Assembly (NCBI RefSeq): GCF_039535235.1
Contig: NZ_BAAAWU010000001.1
Span: 1,612,001 to 1,676,000 of the forward strand
Reading direction: 5' to 3'
Length of the DNA stretch: 64,000 nt
DNA from: Streptomyces roseoviridis
Lineage (GTDB): Bacteria > Actinomycetota > Actinomycetes > Streptomycetales > Streptomycetaceae
Part shown: piece by piece, positions 1 to 8,275 of the stretch
Layout of the letters: each line of letters starts with the position of its first letter
Numbering within the stretch: position 1 is the stretch's first letter
The notes under the pieces: model-generated
The model's database searches: none
What the model was told of the DNA's origin: nothing
What the model saw: the letters and a program-made list of their open reading frames with translations, nothing else
Made by a program: the position numbers and the translations under genes

Positions 1-290
1 TCGTGGTCGGCGCGCAGCTTGGCGGCGCATTCCCGTACGGAGTCGAGGTCGGCGAGGTCGAGCCGCCGCACGTCCAGGCGGGCGCCCGACACCTCCCGGG
101 TCAGGGCCTCGGCCGCCGCGCGCCCCCTGCGTTCGTCGCGGACGGCGAGCACGACGTGTCCGCCGTGCCGGGCGAGCTCGCGGGCGGTGGCGAGGCCGAG
201 GCCGCTGTTGGCGCCGGTGACCACGAAGACGCGCCCGGTGAGGTCGGGGATGAGGTCGGCGTTCCAGCGCTGCTGCTCGTTCAAGGTCAT
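1..290 (-). CDS. SDR-family oxidoreductase, N-terminal part only
   Basis: This is the first 96 codons of a short-chain dehydrogenase/reductase; the C-terminal part lies outside the window. The protein starts MTLNEQQRWNADLIPDLTGR and then shows the Rossmann dinucleotide motif TGANSGLG at about residues 25-32, followed by a DLADLDSV stretch at the position where SDRs bind the cofactor adenine. The Ser-Tyr-Lys catalytic site is not visible here, so the substrate cannot be inferred. The gene is transcribed away from the TetR gene at 367, with which it shares a 76-bp region holding a palindromic operator. Local repression by that regulator is therefore likely. The family assignment is firm and the specific reaction is unknown. 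Confidence 0.85.
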   Translation of the reverse strand, partial: MTLNEQQRWNADLIPDLTGRVFVVTGANSGLGLATARELARHGGHVVLAVRDERRGRAAAEALTREVSGARLDVRRLDLADLDSVRECAAKLRADH

Positions 291-310
291 GCGGCACACG
301 CTGCCGTTCG

Positions 311-344
311 TGTCACTCGGTGTCAAGTAGTTCTCCGAGTGACA
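311..344. promoter_or_regulatory. Inverted repeat in the SDR/tetR divergent promoter, probable TetR operator
   Basis: The arms TGTCACTCGG (311-320) and CCGAGTGACA (335-344) are perfect reverse complements of 10 bp separated by 14 bp. A TTGACA hexamer in minus-strand sense (321-326) lies inside the element, as expected if a bound repressor blocks the SDR promoter. The site is 23 bp from the TetR start codon, and TetR proteins usually bind such sites in their own divergent promoter. Confidence 0.6.
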
Positions 345-354
345 GTGGCGGGAC

Positions 355-360
355 TAGGAT
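355..360 (+). promoter_or_regulatory. -10 element of the tetR gene, probably leaderless
   Basis: TAGGAT lies 6 bp before the ATG at 367, so transcription would start at or within a base or two of the start codon. No Shine-Dalgarno sequence precedes the ATG. Leaderless mRNAs are common in Streptomyces. No good -35 is visible, which is also usual in this group. Confidence 0.4.
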
Positions 361-366
361 CGGGGC

Positions 367-1122
367 ATGCCCACCGACGCGACGACGCCCGCTCCCTCCG
401 ACCGGACTTCCAACGCCCCCGCCTCCGCCGCCCCGGCCTCCGGCGACTCCGGCGGTACCGCCGGTCCTGCCGCTGTCGCCGGTCCCGCCGCTCCAGCCAC
501 TCCAGCCACTCCCGCCCTCAGCCTCGCCGAGCGCAAGCGCCTCCTCGTGGCGACCGAACTCACCGAGTCGGCGCTCCAGCTGCTCGCCCTGAAGGGCTTC
601 GACGCGGTCACGGTGGACGAGATCGCGACCGACGCCGGAGTGTCGAAGCGGACGTTCTTCCGCTATTTCGCCTCCAAGGAGGACGTGGTCGTGCAGTTCC
701 TGTCGGGCATGGGCGCCGACATCCACGCCGCCCTCGCCGCCCGCCCGGCCGGTGAACCCCCGTCCGCGTCCCTGCGGCACGCCGTCGCCGTACCGCTCGC
801 GGCCTGCACCGACCGCCACCCCGACCACGCGGCCCGAGCCCTGCGCGTGGTGCAGCTGATCCTGCGGACGCCCGCGCTCCTCGCCCGCTTCCTGGAACGG
901 CAGGCCCACTGGCGGGAGGCCCTGGCGGCGGAGCTGGCCGGCCGCCGGGGGCAGGACCCGGCCCGGGACCTGTACCCGGGGCTGGCGGCGGGCACGGCCC
1001 TGGTCGCCTTCCACACGGCGCTCCAGCACTGGGCCGACAGCGACGCGGCCGAGGACCCGCTGGAGCTGCTCGACCGGGCCTTCGCGGTGGTGGCACCGGC
1101 GCTGGACGCGCAGGATCGGTAG
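367..1122 (+). CDS. TetR/AcrR-family transcriptional regulator
   Basis: This is a 251-residue TetR-type repressor. The helix-turn-helix is at about residues 58-103, with VTVDEIATDAGVSKRTFFRY followed by F-SKED, the typical TetR pattern. The C-terminal ligand-binding domain is all-helical and unspecific. About 50 residues rich in Ala, Pro and Ser precede the HTH, longer than usual; a -10 box just upstream supports the ATG used here, but a later start cannot be excluded. The gene is divergent from an SDR oxidoreductase gene, and a perfect 10-bp inverted repeat between them is the likely operator. The likely role is self-regulation and control of the SDR gene in response to an unknown small molecule. 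Confidence 0.9.
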   Translation: MPTDATTPAPSDRTSNAPASAAPASGDSGGTAGPAAVAGPAAPATPATPALSLAERKRLLVATELTESALQLLALKGFDAVTVDEIATDAGVSKRTFFRYFASKEDVVVQFLSGMGADIHAALAARPAGEPPSASLRHAVAVPLAACTDRHPDHAARALRVVQLILRTPALLARFLERQAHWREALAAELAGRRGQDPARDLYPGLAAGTALVAFHTALQHWADSDAAEDPLELLDRAFAVVAPALDAQDR

Positions 1123-1168
1123 CAGCGGCGGCGCGACGGGGTAGACGGGCGCCGGACGGACACCGACG

Positions 1169-1204
1169 GGACAGCGGCCGGACGAGCGACCGGACAGCGG
1201 CCGG
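1169..1204 (+). repeat. Two 13-bp direct repeats upstream of the PPK2 gene
   Basis: GGACAGCGGCCGG occurs at 1169-1181 and again at 1192-1204, 23 bp apart, about two helical turns. It lies 27 bp before the PPK2 start. It could be a tandem activator site or simply GC-rich drift; nothing more supports a function. Confidence 0.3.
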
Positions 1205-1230
1205 TCACCGGCTGGGGAAGGCGAGAGCGG

Positions 1231-2097
1231 ATGCCGAGCGACCACACCACCACGCCCCGGGGATCCCTGCGGGAGCTGCTGAAGCTCCCCGTGGGCGAGC
1301 GGATCGACCTCCGCGCGTACGACGCCGCCGCGACCCCCGGCGGCCCGCCCGGCAAGACGGCCGGCGTCGCCGCCGCCACCGAGCTCGGCCCCCGGCTCGC
1401 CGAGCTCCAGGAACGCCTCTACGCGGCGAGCACGGCCGGCGACCGGCGCCGGGTGCTCCTCGTGCTCCAGGGCATGGACACCAGCGGCAAGGGCGGCACG
1501 GTCAAACACGTGATCGGCCACTTCAACCCGTCCGGCTGCCGCGTCCGCGCCTTCAAGGCCCCGACGGAGGAGGAGCGCGCCCACCCGTTCCTGTGGCGGA
1601 TCACCCAGGCCCTCCCGCGCCCCGGCGAGATCGGCATCTTCGACCGGTCCCACTACGAGGACGTCCTGATCGCCCGGGTCCGCGGCCTGGCCCCGCCGGA
1701 GGAGCTGGAGGAGCGCTACGGGCAGATCGACGCCTTCGAGAGGTCCCTCGCCGACGACGGGGTGACCCTGGTGAAGGTCTTCCTCCACCTCTCGTACGAG
1801 GAACAGCGCGCCCGGCTCCTGGAGCGCCTGGACAACCCGGACAAGCACTGGAAGTTCAGCCCCGGCGACATCGACGAACGCGCCCTGTGGCCCGACTACC
1901 AGGAGGCATACGAGATCGCCCTCGCCCGCTGCGCGACCGACCGCACTCCGTGGTTCCTGGTCCCGGCCGACCGCAAGTGGTACCGCAACTGGGCCATCAG
2001 CACCCTGCTCCTGGAACACCTGGAGGAGCTGGATCCGCGGTACCCGGAGGCCGACTTCGACGTGGCGGAGTGCCGGAGGCGGCTGCTCACCCGATGA
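1231..2097 (+). CDS. ppk2: Polyphosphate kinase 2 family (polyphosphate:nucleotide phosphotransferase)
   Basis: This 288-residue protein has a single PPK2 domain, the usual length for one-domain members. The Walker A-like motif GMDTSGKGG (about residues 81-89) follows VLLVLQ. The lid-region sequence GEIGIFDRSHYEDVL (about 130-145) and the ending WYRNWAIS...LLEHL are also characteristic. These enzymes transfer phosphate between inorganic polyphosphate and nucleoside mono- or diphosphates in the cytoplasm. The sequence does not show whether this one prefers AMP, ADP or GDP, so class I or III cannot be told apart here. GGCGAGAG-type purine sequence precedes the ATG. The gene stands alone, followed after 17 bp by a separately acting deacetylase lipoprotein gene. 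Confidence 0.9.
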   Translation: MPSDHTTTPRGSLRELLKLPVGERIDLRAYDAAATPGGPPGKTAGVAAATELGPRLAELQERLYAASTAGDRRRVLLVLQGMDTSGKGGTVKHVIGHFNPSGCRVRAFKAPTEEERAHPFLWRITQALPRPGEIGIFDRSHYEDVLIARVRGLAPPEELEERYGQIDAFERSLADDGVTLVKVFLHLSYEEQRARLLERLDNPDKHWKFSPGDIDERALWPDYQEAYEIALARCATDRTPWFLVPADRKWYRNWAISTLLLEHLEELDPRYPEADFDVAECRRRLLTR

Positions 2098-2114
2098 TCG
2101 GTTAATTTCCGTGG

Positions 2115-2987
2115 GTGACCATTCCTGTACGAAGACTGTCGGCCCTTGCCCTCTTGGGTGCCGTTCTTGTCGGCTGCGGCGGGGGCGCGGCCGAGCGGCC
2201 CGCACCGGTGGCCTCCAGGGCTCCCGCCGCGAAGGCGGCCCCGCCCGCGCCCGGCCACCAGGCCGCGCCGGCCCGGCCCGCCCGTAGGGTGCCGACGCTC
2301 GCCCCGGCGGCCGGCGGTCTTGCGCCCGTCTACACCCACCGGGCGACGAGCGCGGAGAAGGTCGTGGCGCTCACCTTCGACGCCGACATGACGGCCGACC
2401 AGGGCCCGCGCGCCGCGCGGGGCGAGCGCTTCGACAACCCCCAGCTGATCGCGACCCTGCGCCGTCTGAAGGTGGACGCGACGGTGTTCATGACGGGCCG
2501 CTGGGCGGAGGAGTACCCGGAGCAGGCGCGTTCCATCGGGACCGATCCGCTCTTCGAGATCGCCAACCACTCCTTCAGCCACTACGCCTTCGCCGCGCCC
2601 TGCTACGGGCTGCCGACCGTGCCCCGCGCCGACATGGCGGCCGACGTCCAGCGCGCCTTCGACGCCTTCCGCGACGCGGGCGCCGTCAACGTCGTCCCGT
2701 ACTTCCGCTTCCCCGGCGGCTGCTACGACGACGACGCCCGCCGCGCCCTCGCCCCGTCCGGAGTCACCGCCGTGCAGTGGGACGTCGTCAGCGGCGACGC
2801 CTTCGCCAAGGACCCCGACGCCGTCGCCGACCAGGTCCTCGCCGGAGTGAAGCCGGGCTCCCTGGTCGTCCTGCACTGCACCCGCAGCGCCGCCCCGGTG
2901 ACGGAGCAGGCCGTCCGCCGAATCGTCCCGGAGCTTCGGTCGCGGGGCTTCCGCTTCGTGAAGGTGTCGGAGCTGATGAGCCGTTAG
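2115..2987 (+). CDS. Polysaccharide deacetylase lipoprotein (NodB homology domain)
   Basis: The protein (290 residues, GTG start) begins with a lipoprotein signal: a short basic N-terminus, hydrophobic ALALLGAVLVGC and a lipobox ending in Cys at about residue 19. An Ala/Pro-rich spacer leads to a carbohydrate esterase 4 domain. Motif 1 is TFDADMT (about 88-94, in place of TFDDG), motif 2 is NHSFSHYAF with the two zinc-binding His (about 151-159), and motif 3 is RFPGGCYDD (about 198). It probably removes acetyl groups from wall or surface amino sugars outside the membrane. The second Asp of the usual TFDD pair is replaced by Ala-Asp spacing, so activity needs a check. No SD is obvious. The ppk2 stop is only 17 bp upstream. 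Confidence 0.85.
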   Translation: MTIPVRRLSALALLGAVLVGCGGGAAERPAPVASRAPAAKAAPPAPGHQAAPARPARRVPTLAPAAGGLAPVYTHRATSAEKVVALTFDADMTADQGPRAARGERFDNPQLIATLRRLKVDATVFMTGRWAEEYPEQARSIGTDPLFEIANHSFSHYAFAAPCYGLPTVPRADMAADVQRAFDAFRDAGAVNVVPYFRFPGGCYDDDARRALAPSGVTAVQWDVVSGDAFAKDPDAVADQVLAGVKPGSLVVLHCTRSAAPVTEQAVRRIVPELRSRGFRFVKVSELMSR

Positions 2988-3197
2988 GGCCGCCAGCACG
3001 GCCCTCGATGATTCTCCTGTGGGTCAGGAGCGGTGGTGCGACTTCCCACGGGGTCCATCCTGCCGACCGGGGCGTCGGCACCGTGCGTCCGTGTCACCAC
3101 CTCAGGCCGCCTCCGAGCGTCCGGAGTGCCCGGGTGGTTCCGTGGTCAGCCCGGTGCTGTACTGGTGACGCAGGACTTTCCTTCCGTGGAGGGCGCC

Positions 3198-4148
3198 ATG
3201 TGCCCTTCTCCTCCGCCGGACCCGAACGCCTGGCGCCGGCAGTCCTGGGGTCACCGTTCGGGCGAGCCACGTGGACCCAGAGGGCGCAGACGCCCGAAGC
3301 ATCCCTTGATGACCGCGATCTTGGTGCTCTTCGGCCTTCTCGTGGGCCTCGGCGGCCTCGGGGCACTGCTCGACGAGGGCCGGGAGCCCGCCTCCGGCAC
3401 GACGGAGCCGACACGGACCTCCACGGCTCAGCCGTCCGACACACCCCGACCCGACGCGCCCACGCACACGACGAAGCCGCCCGTCGAGCCGTCCGATGTC
3501 CTCCCGGGCACCCCGACCACGAAGCCGAGCCCGCCCCCGGCGGCTCCGCCGCGCGTCGTGGTGCTCCGCATCATCGACGGCGACACGCTCGAGGTGCGCG
3601 GCGACGGCCGGATCCTGCCGAAGGACGATGTCGCCCGTGTGAGGCTCCTGGGCATCGACACCCCCGAGCGCGGTGCCTGTTTCGCCGACGACGCGACCGC
3701 CCGCACCACCGCGCTCCTGCCGCCGGGCAGCCGTATCCGCGCCCAACGCGACGTCGAACTGGTCGACCGCTACGACCGCCACCTGCTGTACGTGTGGAAC
3801 GCGCAGGGCACGTTCGTCAACGAGTCCCTCGTGCGCAGCGGTCACGCCGAGGCGGTCCTCCACCCGCCCAACGACAAGCACTGGACCAGGCTCTCCGCCG
3901 CCGAGGCCGCCGCCCGGCAGGCCGGAGCCGGCCAGTGGAGCGCGTGTCCAGGGCAGCCGGAATCTCCTGTCGCTCCCCGCGAGTCACCGGCTCCGAAGGC
4001 CCCGGCACGCCCAGGTCTCCCGGACGGTCCTCCCGCCGGGGCGCCCGATGTCGACTGCTCGGACCTTCCGGGCCCCGTCCGGGTCGGCCCCGACGACCCG
4101 CACCGCCTTGACCGGGACGGTGACGGCATCGGGTGCGAGACCGACTGA
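3198..4148 (+). CDS. Membrane-anchored thermonuclease-like protein with Excalibur motif
   Basis: The start ATG is chosen because GGAGGG lies 4-5 bp upstream; the frame stays open further 5' but without a ribosome site. The product has 316 residues. A basic N-terminus and one membrane helix (about 37-58) are followed by a Pro/Thr-rich linker. A staphylococcal-nuclease domain spans about 119-250, with IDGDTLEV, RVRLLGIDTPERG (the Arg, Asp and Glu of the active site) and YDRHLLYVW. The last 33 residues form an Excalibur calcium-binding motif, DRDGDGIGCE. This predicts an extracellular, Ca-dependent nuclease tethered to the membrane. It is convergent with the zinc-ribbon gene, 31 bp away. Confidence 0.88.
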   Translation: MCPSPPPDPNAWRRQSWGHRSGEPRGPRGRRRPKHPLMTAILVLFGLLVGLGGLGALLDEGREPASGTTEPTRTSTAQPSDTPRPDAPTHTTKPPVEPSDVLPGTPTTKPSPPPAAPPRVVVLRIIDGDTLEVRGDGRILPKDDVARVRLLGIDTPERGACFADDATARTTALLPPGSRIRAQRDVELVDRYDRHLLYVWNAQGTFVNESLVRSGHAEAVLHPPNDKHWTRLSAAEAAARQAGAGQWSACPGQPESPVAPRESPAPKAPARPGLPDGPPAGAPDVDCSDLPGPVRVGPDDPHRLDRDGDGIGCETD

Positions 4149-4183
4149 CCGCCGGAGTGCCCGGGCGCCGACGGGCCGGTCAG
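4145..4183. terminator. Weak hairpin between convergent genes
   Basis: CTGACCG (4145-4151) pairs with CGGTCAG (4177-4183) across a 25-nt GC-rich loop. It overlaps both stop codons of the convergent nuclease and zinc-ribbon genes. It lacks a T-run in either direction, so it is at best a weak bidirectional terminator. Confidence 0.3.
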
Positions 4184-4395
4184 CCCGAGCAGGCCGTCCG
4201 CTCCGCCTCGCGCCACTCGCACACGGGGCAGAGGGTGATGCCCTTGGTCGATTCCGGGTACTCGGTCGGCTCCCGGCACAGCACGCACTCCGCGAAGGGG
4301 CCCTCGCCCGCCGTCACGGGCCCGGGACGCTCGCTCGGGGGTTCGCAGTACGCACGCGTTTCCGTCTTGTCGTCCATACCGTCGAGCGTACTCAT
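4180..4395 (-). CDS. Small zinc-ribbon-like conserved protein
   Basis: The predicted product has 71 residues and starts MSTLDGMDDKTETRAYC. Two CxxC pairs, CVLC and CPVC, are spaced by about 16 residues and give a zinc-ribbon or treble-clef type metal site. The start at 4395 overlaps the stop of the upstream permease remnant (ATGA), indicating translational coupling; an alternative ATG at 4377 would give 65 residues. I recognise this as a protein conserved in Streptomyces but of unknown role. Being last in an AIM24/relic/zinc-ribbon unit says little about function. Confidence 0.7.
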   Translation of the reverse strand: MSTLDGMDDKTETRAYCEPPSERPGPVTAGEGPFAECVLCREPTEYPESTKGITLCPVCEWREAERTACSG

Positions 4396-4889
4396 CCCCG
4401 CCGTGCCGTGGCCCGGCTCGCGAACGCCGCCGAGGCGGCCGCGAGCACCACGGCGCCCGCGAGGGCGGGCCACGGCAGGGGGACGGTGGAGGTCCGGTCG
4501 CCGGTGACGAGGGAAGCGACGGCGGCGTGGGCCGGGGAACCGGTGGTGACCAGGGCGAGGGCGCCCAGGAGGAGGGCCGCGAGGGACCGGCCGCGGGAGG
4601 CGATCAAGGGGCGGCTGGTGAGGGTGCCGATGGCCGCGCCGGTCAGGACGCACGCGGTGGCGGCGAGCAGTCCGCCCCCGCCGGCGGCGAGGGGCGCCTC
4701 ACCGCGGTGGTCGCTCACGGCCGTCACGCCGAGGACCGTGACGGCGGCGACGAGCAGGACGGCCGCGGTCGCGGTGAGGATCCCGGCGAGGTGGGAGCCG
4801 GCCGGGCCCGGCCGCCGCCGCGCCAGCCCGCGTCGAGCAGGGCGCGCAGCACGGCGTCGGAGCGCGACGCGTCGACCGTGAGGGTCCAT
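4392..4889 (-). pseudogene. ABC exporter permease remnant (C-terminal membrane half)
   Basis: The frame encodes several hydrophobic helices (for example AGILTATAAVLLVAAVTVLG and ALVLAAASAAFASR-like ends) with a C-terminus like ABC-2-type export permeases. Its first 32 residues (MDPHGRRVALRRR...) are low-quality Arg-rich sequence and are probably not real coding. The true frame continues from the ATPase-like piece at 4724-5071, which overlaps it in another frame. The simplest reading is a deletion fusion of an ATPase tail and a permease tail broken by one frameshift near 4800-4830, inside a G/C run. A sequencing error there would instead make one 226-residue protein. Confidence 0.5.
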
Positions 4890-5071
4890 CGGTTTCCCTC
4901 ACGGGTGGCTTCCGGGACCCCGGGCAGGCCGGCCGGGAGTTCCGTACCGCCTGCTGCGGTGACACGGGCCAGGGGCGGGGGCGCGACCGGCCGCGGGGGC
5001 GCGGAAGCTACCCGCTCGGTGCGGTGGACGCGGCCCGCCGTCACCGCGTACGCCGCGTCCGCCCCTCGCAC
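4724..5071 (-). pseudogene. ABC transporter ATP-binding protein remnant (C-terminal regulatory part)
   Basis: The frame starts MRGADAAYAVTAGRVHRTER, which resembles the region after the H-loop of ABC ATPases. It continues with the usual C-terminal tail LTVDASRSDAVLRALLDAGW. No Walker A, signature or Walker B motif precedes it: only 15 bp separate the start from the AIM24 stop codon. After about residue 85 the frame turns into Arg/Pro/Ser-rich nonsense while the neighbouring frame (4392-4889) continues with membrane helices. I infer a decayed ABC cassette. It could also be a real short protein if the frameshift is an error. Confidence 0.45.
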
Positions 5072-5086
5072 GGCGGTCGGTCCGGG

Positions 5087-5761
5087 TCAGCCGGTCGGCT
5101 TCTGCGGGACCGCCTCGCTCGGGCGGACGATGACGAAGCCCTGCCCCTCCAGCTTCAGCTGCACCGCCTCGCCCGAACCGCCCCGGATCATCGACCCGAA
5201 GGACTGCGAGCGGTGCAGCGAGGTGTGGAGCTGCTCGCTCCAGCCGACGACGGCGTCCGTGTCGACGAAGACCGGGTCGTGCGGGGCGACCGGGATGACG
5301 ATGGGCGTGCCCTCGCAGACCAGGGCGATCTTGCCGTAGCCGGTGAAGACGCTGTTGAACAGGCCGCCGCCGGTCATGCCGGCGCCCTTCACCGTCTTGA
5401 TCTCGTAGCGGAGCGTGGGGTCGAAGCACAGCACGTTGCGGCCGTTGACGGTCAGGGCGTCGCCCTGCTCGATCTCCACGATGAAACAGTTCTGCGCCTC
5501 GTGGGCGAACCACGCCTCGCCCTGGCCGCGTACGGCCATCAGCGCCAGCCCCTCGCCCGTCACCGCGCGCTTGAGCAGGCCGCCGAGGCCCTGGCTCTTG
5601 TGCTCGAACTGGAGGTTCCCCCGGAAGGCGATCATCGAGCCCTGCCGGGCGTGCATCTCCCCGTTGACGCTGTACTTGACCGACTTGGCGTTCTGGAGGG
5701 TCATCCCCGGAAACGTCGCCGCCTCGGCGAGGTGCTCACTGGCGAAAAGATCACTCTTCAT
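5087..5761 (-). CDS. AIM24 family protein
   Basis: This 224-residue protein matches the AIM24 (DUF124-type) family along its length. It has the typical glycine-rich beta sandwich, for example VNGEMHARQGSMIAFRGNLQF near the start, then GLGGLLKRAVTGEG and FIVEIEQGDALTVNGRNVL. In yeast the namesake is a mitochondrial inner-membrane protein. Bacterial members are cytoplasmic or membrane-associated and have no settled function. AGGATG about 5 bp upstream acts as the ribosome site. It heads a minus-strand unit with the ABC relic and the zinc-ribbon gene, and is divergent from the Pth2-like gene with 82 bp between them. Confidence 0.85.
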   Translation of the reverse strand: MKSDLFASEHLAEAATFPGMTLQNAKSVKYSVNGEMHARQGSMIAFRGNLQFEHKSQGLGGLLKRAVTGEGLALMAVRGQGEAWFAHEAQNCFIVEIEQGDALTVNGRNVLCFDPTLRYEIKTVKGAGMTGGGLFNSVFTGYGKIALVCEGTPIVIPVAPHDPVFVDTDAVVGWSEQLHTSLHRSQSFGSMIRGGSGEAVQLKLEGQGFVIVRPSEAVPQKPTG

Positions 5762-5843
5762 GGGGGCATCCTGTCCCGGAGGCTCCCATTCCTACAAGAA
5801 TCGCTCGTACGGGCATCCGTTCCGGCGGTGGCAGACTTGCCGG

Positions 5844-6641
5844 GTGAGCAGCAACGACACCGACGTCCGTGACGATTCCCGGGACGAGAAGCCGCAGTTC
5901 GTCCTTCCCCTCGTGGTCCGCATCGAGCGGGCGGCGCCGCCGGCCCGTACCGATGCCCTGGAGACAGCGGCCCGGGCGGTCCTGGAGATCCTGGCCGACG
6001 AACGGTCGCTCGGCGAGGGCGAGTGGGCCCGGGCCATGACGGACTGGGAGGACGCCCGGATCCGCAAGGTGGTGCGCCGGGCGCGCGGTGCGGAGTGGCG
6101 CCGGGCGGCGGCCCTGCCGGGCATCACCGTGACGGGCACGGGCGACGGCGGCACGGGCCACGGCGCCACGGGCGACGGCGGCACGGCCGAGGCCGGTGCC
6201 GGCAGTGGCGCCGTCGACGTCACGAGTCCGGCCGAGGTACGGGTCTTCCCGCCCGTCCCGCTGGACGGCTGGCCCAAGGAGCTGGTCAAGCTCCAGGTGT
6301 CCGGCACCGACCTGGACGATCCCGCCGAACCGGGCCCCGTGCCGGAGGGGGCCGCCGTGCTGTGGCTCAACCCCGAGCTCGACATGTCGGCGGGCAAGAC
6401 CATGGCGCAGGCCGGGCACGGCGCGCAGTTGCTGTGGTGGGAGCTGTCGGACGCCGACCGGAAGACCTGGCGTGCGGCCGGTTTCCCGCTCGCGGTGCGG
6501 ACGGCCGACCCGGCGCGCTGGGCGCGCCTCACGTCGGGCGGGCTGCCGGTGGTGCGGGACGCGGGCTTCACGGAGATCGCGCCCGGCTCGTGCACGGTGG
6601 TGTCGGAGTTCCCGGCGATGGGCCTCCGCGCGGCCCCCTGA
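5844..6641 (+). CDS. Pth2-type peptidyl-tRNA hydrolase domain protein
   Basis: A GTG start ([12 protein letters not shown]) gives 265 residues; the frame is open further upstream over the AIM24 gene but that is antisense. The C-terminal half carries the PTH2 fold: [20 protein letters not shown] (about 176-195) corresponds to the family's conserved Lys-Gly-K-xx-Q-xxH segment. PTH2 enzymes recycle peptidyl-tRNA in archaea and eukaryotes; the bacterial members are usually of unproven activity. The N-terminal half is unusual: a helical region, then a Gly/Thr/Ala low-complexity linker (DNA about 6134-6210) built from short repeats. The domain call is good and the activity is inferred. Confidence 0.78.
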   Translation: MSSNDTDVRDDSRDEKPQFVLPLVVRIERAAPPARTDALETAARAVLEILADERSLGEGEWARAMTDWEDARIRKVVRRARGAEWRRAAALPGITVTGTGDGGTGHGATGDGGTAEAGAGSGAVDVTSPAEVRVFPPVPLDGWPKELVKLQVSGTDLDDPAEPGPVPEGAAVLWLNPELDMSAGKTMAQAGHGAQLLWWELSDADRKTWRAAGFPLAVRTADPARWARLTSGGLPVVRDAGFTEIAPGSCTVVSEFPAMGLRAAP

Positions 6642-6846
6642 GCACCGGCCCGGGTACGGCGCCTCCCCTGACGCCCGCTCCCTGAACGGCAACCCACGAA
6701 CGCAGTTCTGCGCGCGCCGGGGCACGGCCCGTTCGCTCGTACCCGCCTTGTCGCGCCGAAACCTCAAATCAACCTCTGAACGTCTCCGGGTCCGGATTCG
6801 AACGGTCGCGCGTGGGCCATCACCTGGGGGACTGAAGGAGGGGGAC

Positions 6847-8268
6847 ATGACGGAACTCGGTGTCGGCATCGGCTGGCGGCCCGAGATCGCGGACGCGATC
6901 GAGGGGCTGACGGGCGTCGACTGGGTGGAGGTCGTCGCGGAGAACATCTGCGTCGGGCATCTGCCGGACTCGCTGGAACGGCTGCGGGCCCGCGGCGTGA
7001 CCGTCGTGCCGCACGGCGTCTCGCTCGGCCTCGGCGGCGCCGACCGGCCGGACACCGGGCGGCTGGCCGCGCTCGCGGAGAAGGCGGAGGCCCTGGGCGC
7101 GCCGCTGGTGACGGAGCACATCGCGTTCGTAAGGGCCGGGGGGCCGCTGACCGCGACGCCGCTGCTGGAGGCCGGGCACCTGCTGCCGGTGCCCCGGACC
7201 CGGGACGCGCTCGACGTGCTGTGCGAGAACGTCCGGATCGCCCAGGACGCGCTGCCGGTGCCGCTGGCCCTGGAGAACATCGCGGCCCTCGTCTCCTGGC
7301 CGGACGAGGAGCTGACGGAGGGCCAGTTCCTCGCGGAGCTGGTGGAGCGCACGGGGGTGCGGCTCCTCATCGACGTGGCCAACCTGCACACCAACCACGT
7401 CAACCGGGGCGAGGACCCGGCGGAGGCGCTGTCCTCGCTGCCGGTCGAGGCGATCGCGTACGTGCACGTGGCGGGCGGCCTGGAGCGGGACGGCGTCTGG
7501 CACGACACCCACGCCCACCCGGTGCCCCGTCCCGTCCTCGACATCCTCGCGGACCTGGCCTCCCGGGTCTCCCCGCCGGGCGTCCTCCTGGAGCGGGACG
7601 ACCGCTTCCCGGCGGCGGACGAGCTGGCCGCCGAACTGGAGACGATCCGCACGACGGTCGCCGCCGCCCGCCCCCGTCCGCTCCTGATCGGCGCGGGCGC
7701 CCGCGTCTCGGGCGGCCCGATGCCGACGCCGGCGCCGACGGACAGGGGTACGGCCTCGCCGGAGCCGACGGCTTCGGCCCCGGCCGGCGCGACGGACGGG
7801 CCGGTCCGGCCCCCGTCCGCCCCCGGCGGCGTCCCGGCCGCGTCCGCCCCGGCCGGCTCTCCCGCGCGCCAGCGGCTCGGGGTGGCCCAGGCGGCGTTGC
7901 TGTCGGCGCTGGTCGCCGGGACGCCCGCGCCGGAGGGGTTCGACGTGCGGCGGCTCGGGGTGCAGAGCCGGGCGCTCGCCGCGAAGCGGGCGGACGTCGT
8001 GGCGAAAGTGGCGCCCGAGCTGCCGGAGATCCTGGGGGACGGTTACCGGCCCGCGTTCCTCGCGCACGCCCGGAGCCGGCCCATGAGGGGCGGCTACCGC
8101 GACGACGCCCTCGGCTTCGTCGAGGGGCTGCTCGTCGCCGGGCTGCCGGAGGACGCGGAGGTCCGGCGGCGGCTCACCGCGTGGTGGCGGGAGCGGGCGG
8201 GCGTCCGGCCGCCGGGACCGGCCGCGCGCTTCGCACATCGGGTTCGTACGGTTCTGGGACGGGGGTGA
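6847..8268 (+). CDS. DUF692/MNIO-family oxidase fused to an SCO6045-like C-terminal domain
   Basis: The start is fixed by GAAGGAGGGG a few bases upstream. Residues 1-275 form a TIM-barrel DUF692 (multinuclear non-haem iron-dependent oxidative) domain with all expected metal-ligand segments: [10 protein letters not shown] (H56), TEHIAF (E90, H91), LENIAAL (E143), [11 protein letters not shown] (D176), YVHVAGG (H207), HDTHAHPVP (D220, H222) and LLERDDRF (E249). Characterised relatives (MbnB, TglH) modify Cys in ribosomal peptides. A Pro/Ala linker (about 285-340) leads to a helical C-terminal domain (341-473) containing [20 protein letters not shown], which resembles the DUF2063-type partner proteins that accompany many MNIOs. 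The next gene, 7 bp on, encodes a Cys-rich-tailed protein that is the obvious substrate candidate. The reaction is unknown. Confidence 0.9.
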   Translation: MTELGVGIGWRPEIADAIEGLTGVDWVEVVAENICVGHLPDSLERLRARGVTVVPHGVSLGLGGADRPDTGRLAALAEKAEALGAPLVTEHIAFVRAGGPLTATPLLEAGHLLPVPRTRDALDVLCENVRIAQDALPVPLALENIAALVSWPDEELTEGQFLAELVERTGVRLLIDVANLHTNHVNRGEDPAEALSSLPVEAIAYVHVAGGLERDGVWHDTHAHPVPRPVLDILADLASRVSPPGVLLERDDRFPAADELAAELETIRTTVAAARPRPLLIGAGARVSGGPMPTPAPTDRGTASPEPTASAPAGATDGPVRPPSAPGGVPAASAPAGSPARQRLGVAQAALLSALVAGTPAPEGFDVRRLGVQSRALAAKRADVVAKVAPELPEILGDGYRPAFLAHARSRPMRGGYRDDALGFVEGLLVAGLPEDAEVRRRLTAWWRERAGVRPPGPAARFAHRVRTVLGRG

Positions 8269-8275
8269 GGCGACC

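Noticed and set aside
313..2205. A 630-residue open frame antisense to tetR and ppk2
   Set aside because: It spans two well-supported genes on the other strand and its product is low-complexity Gly/Arg-rich sequence without a ribosome site.
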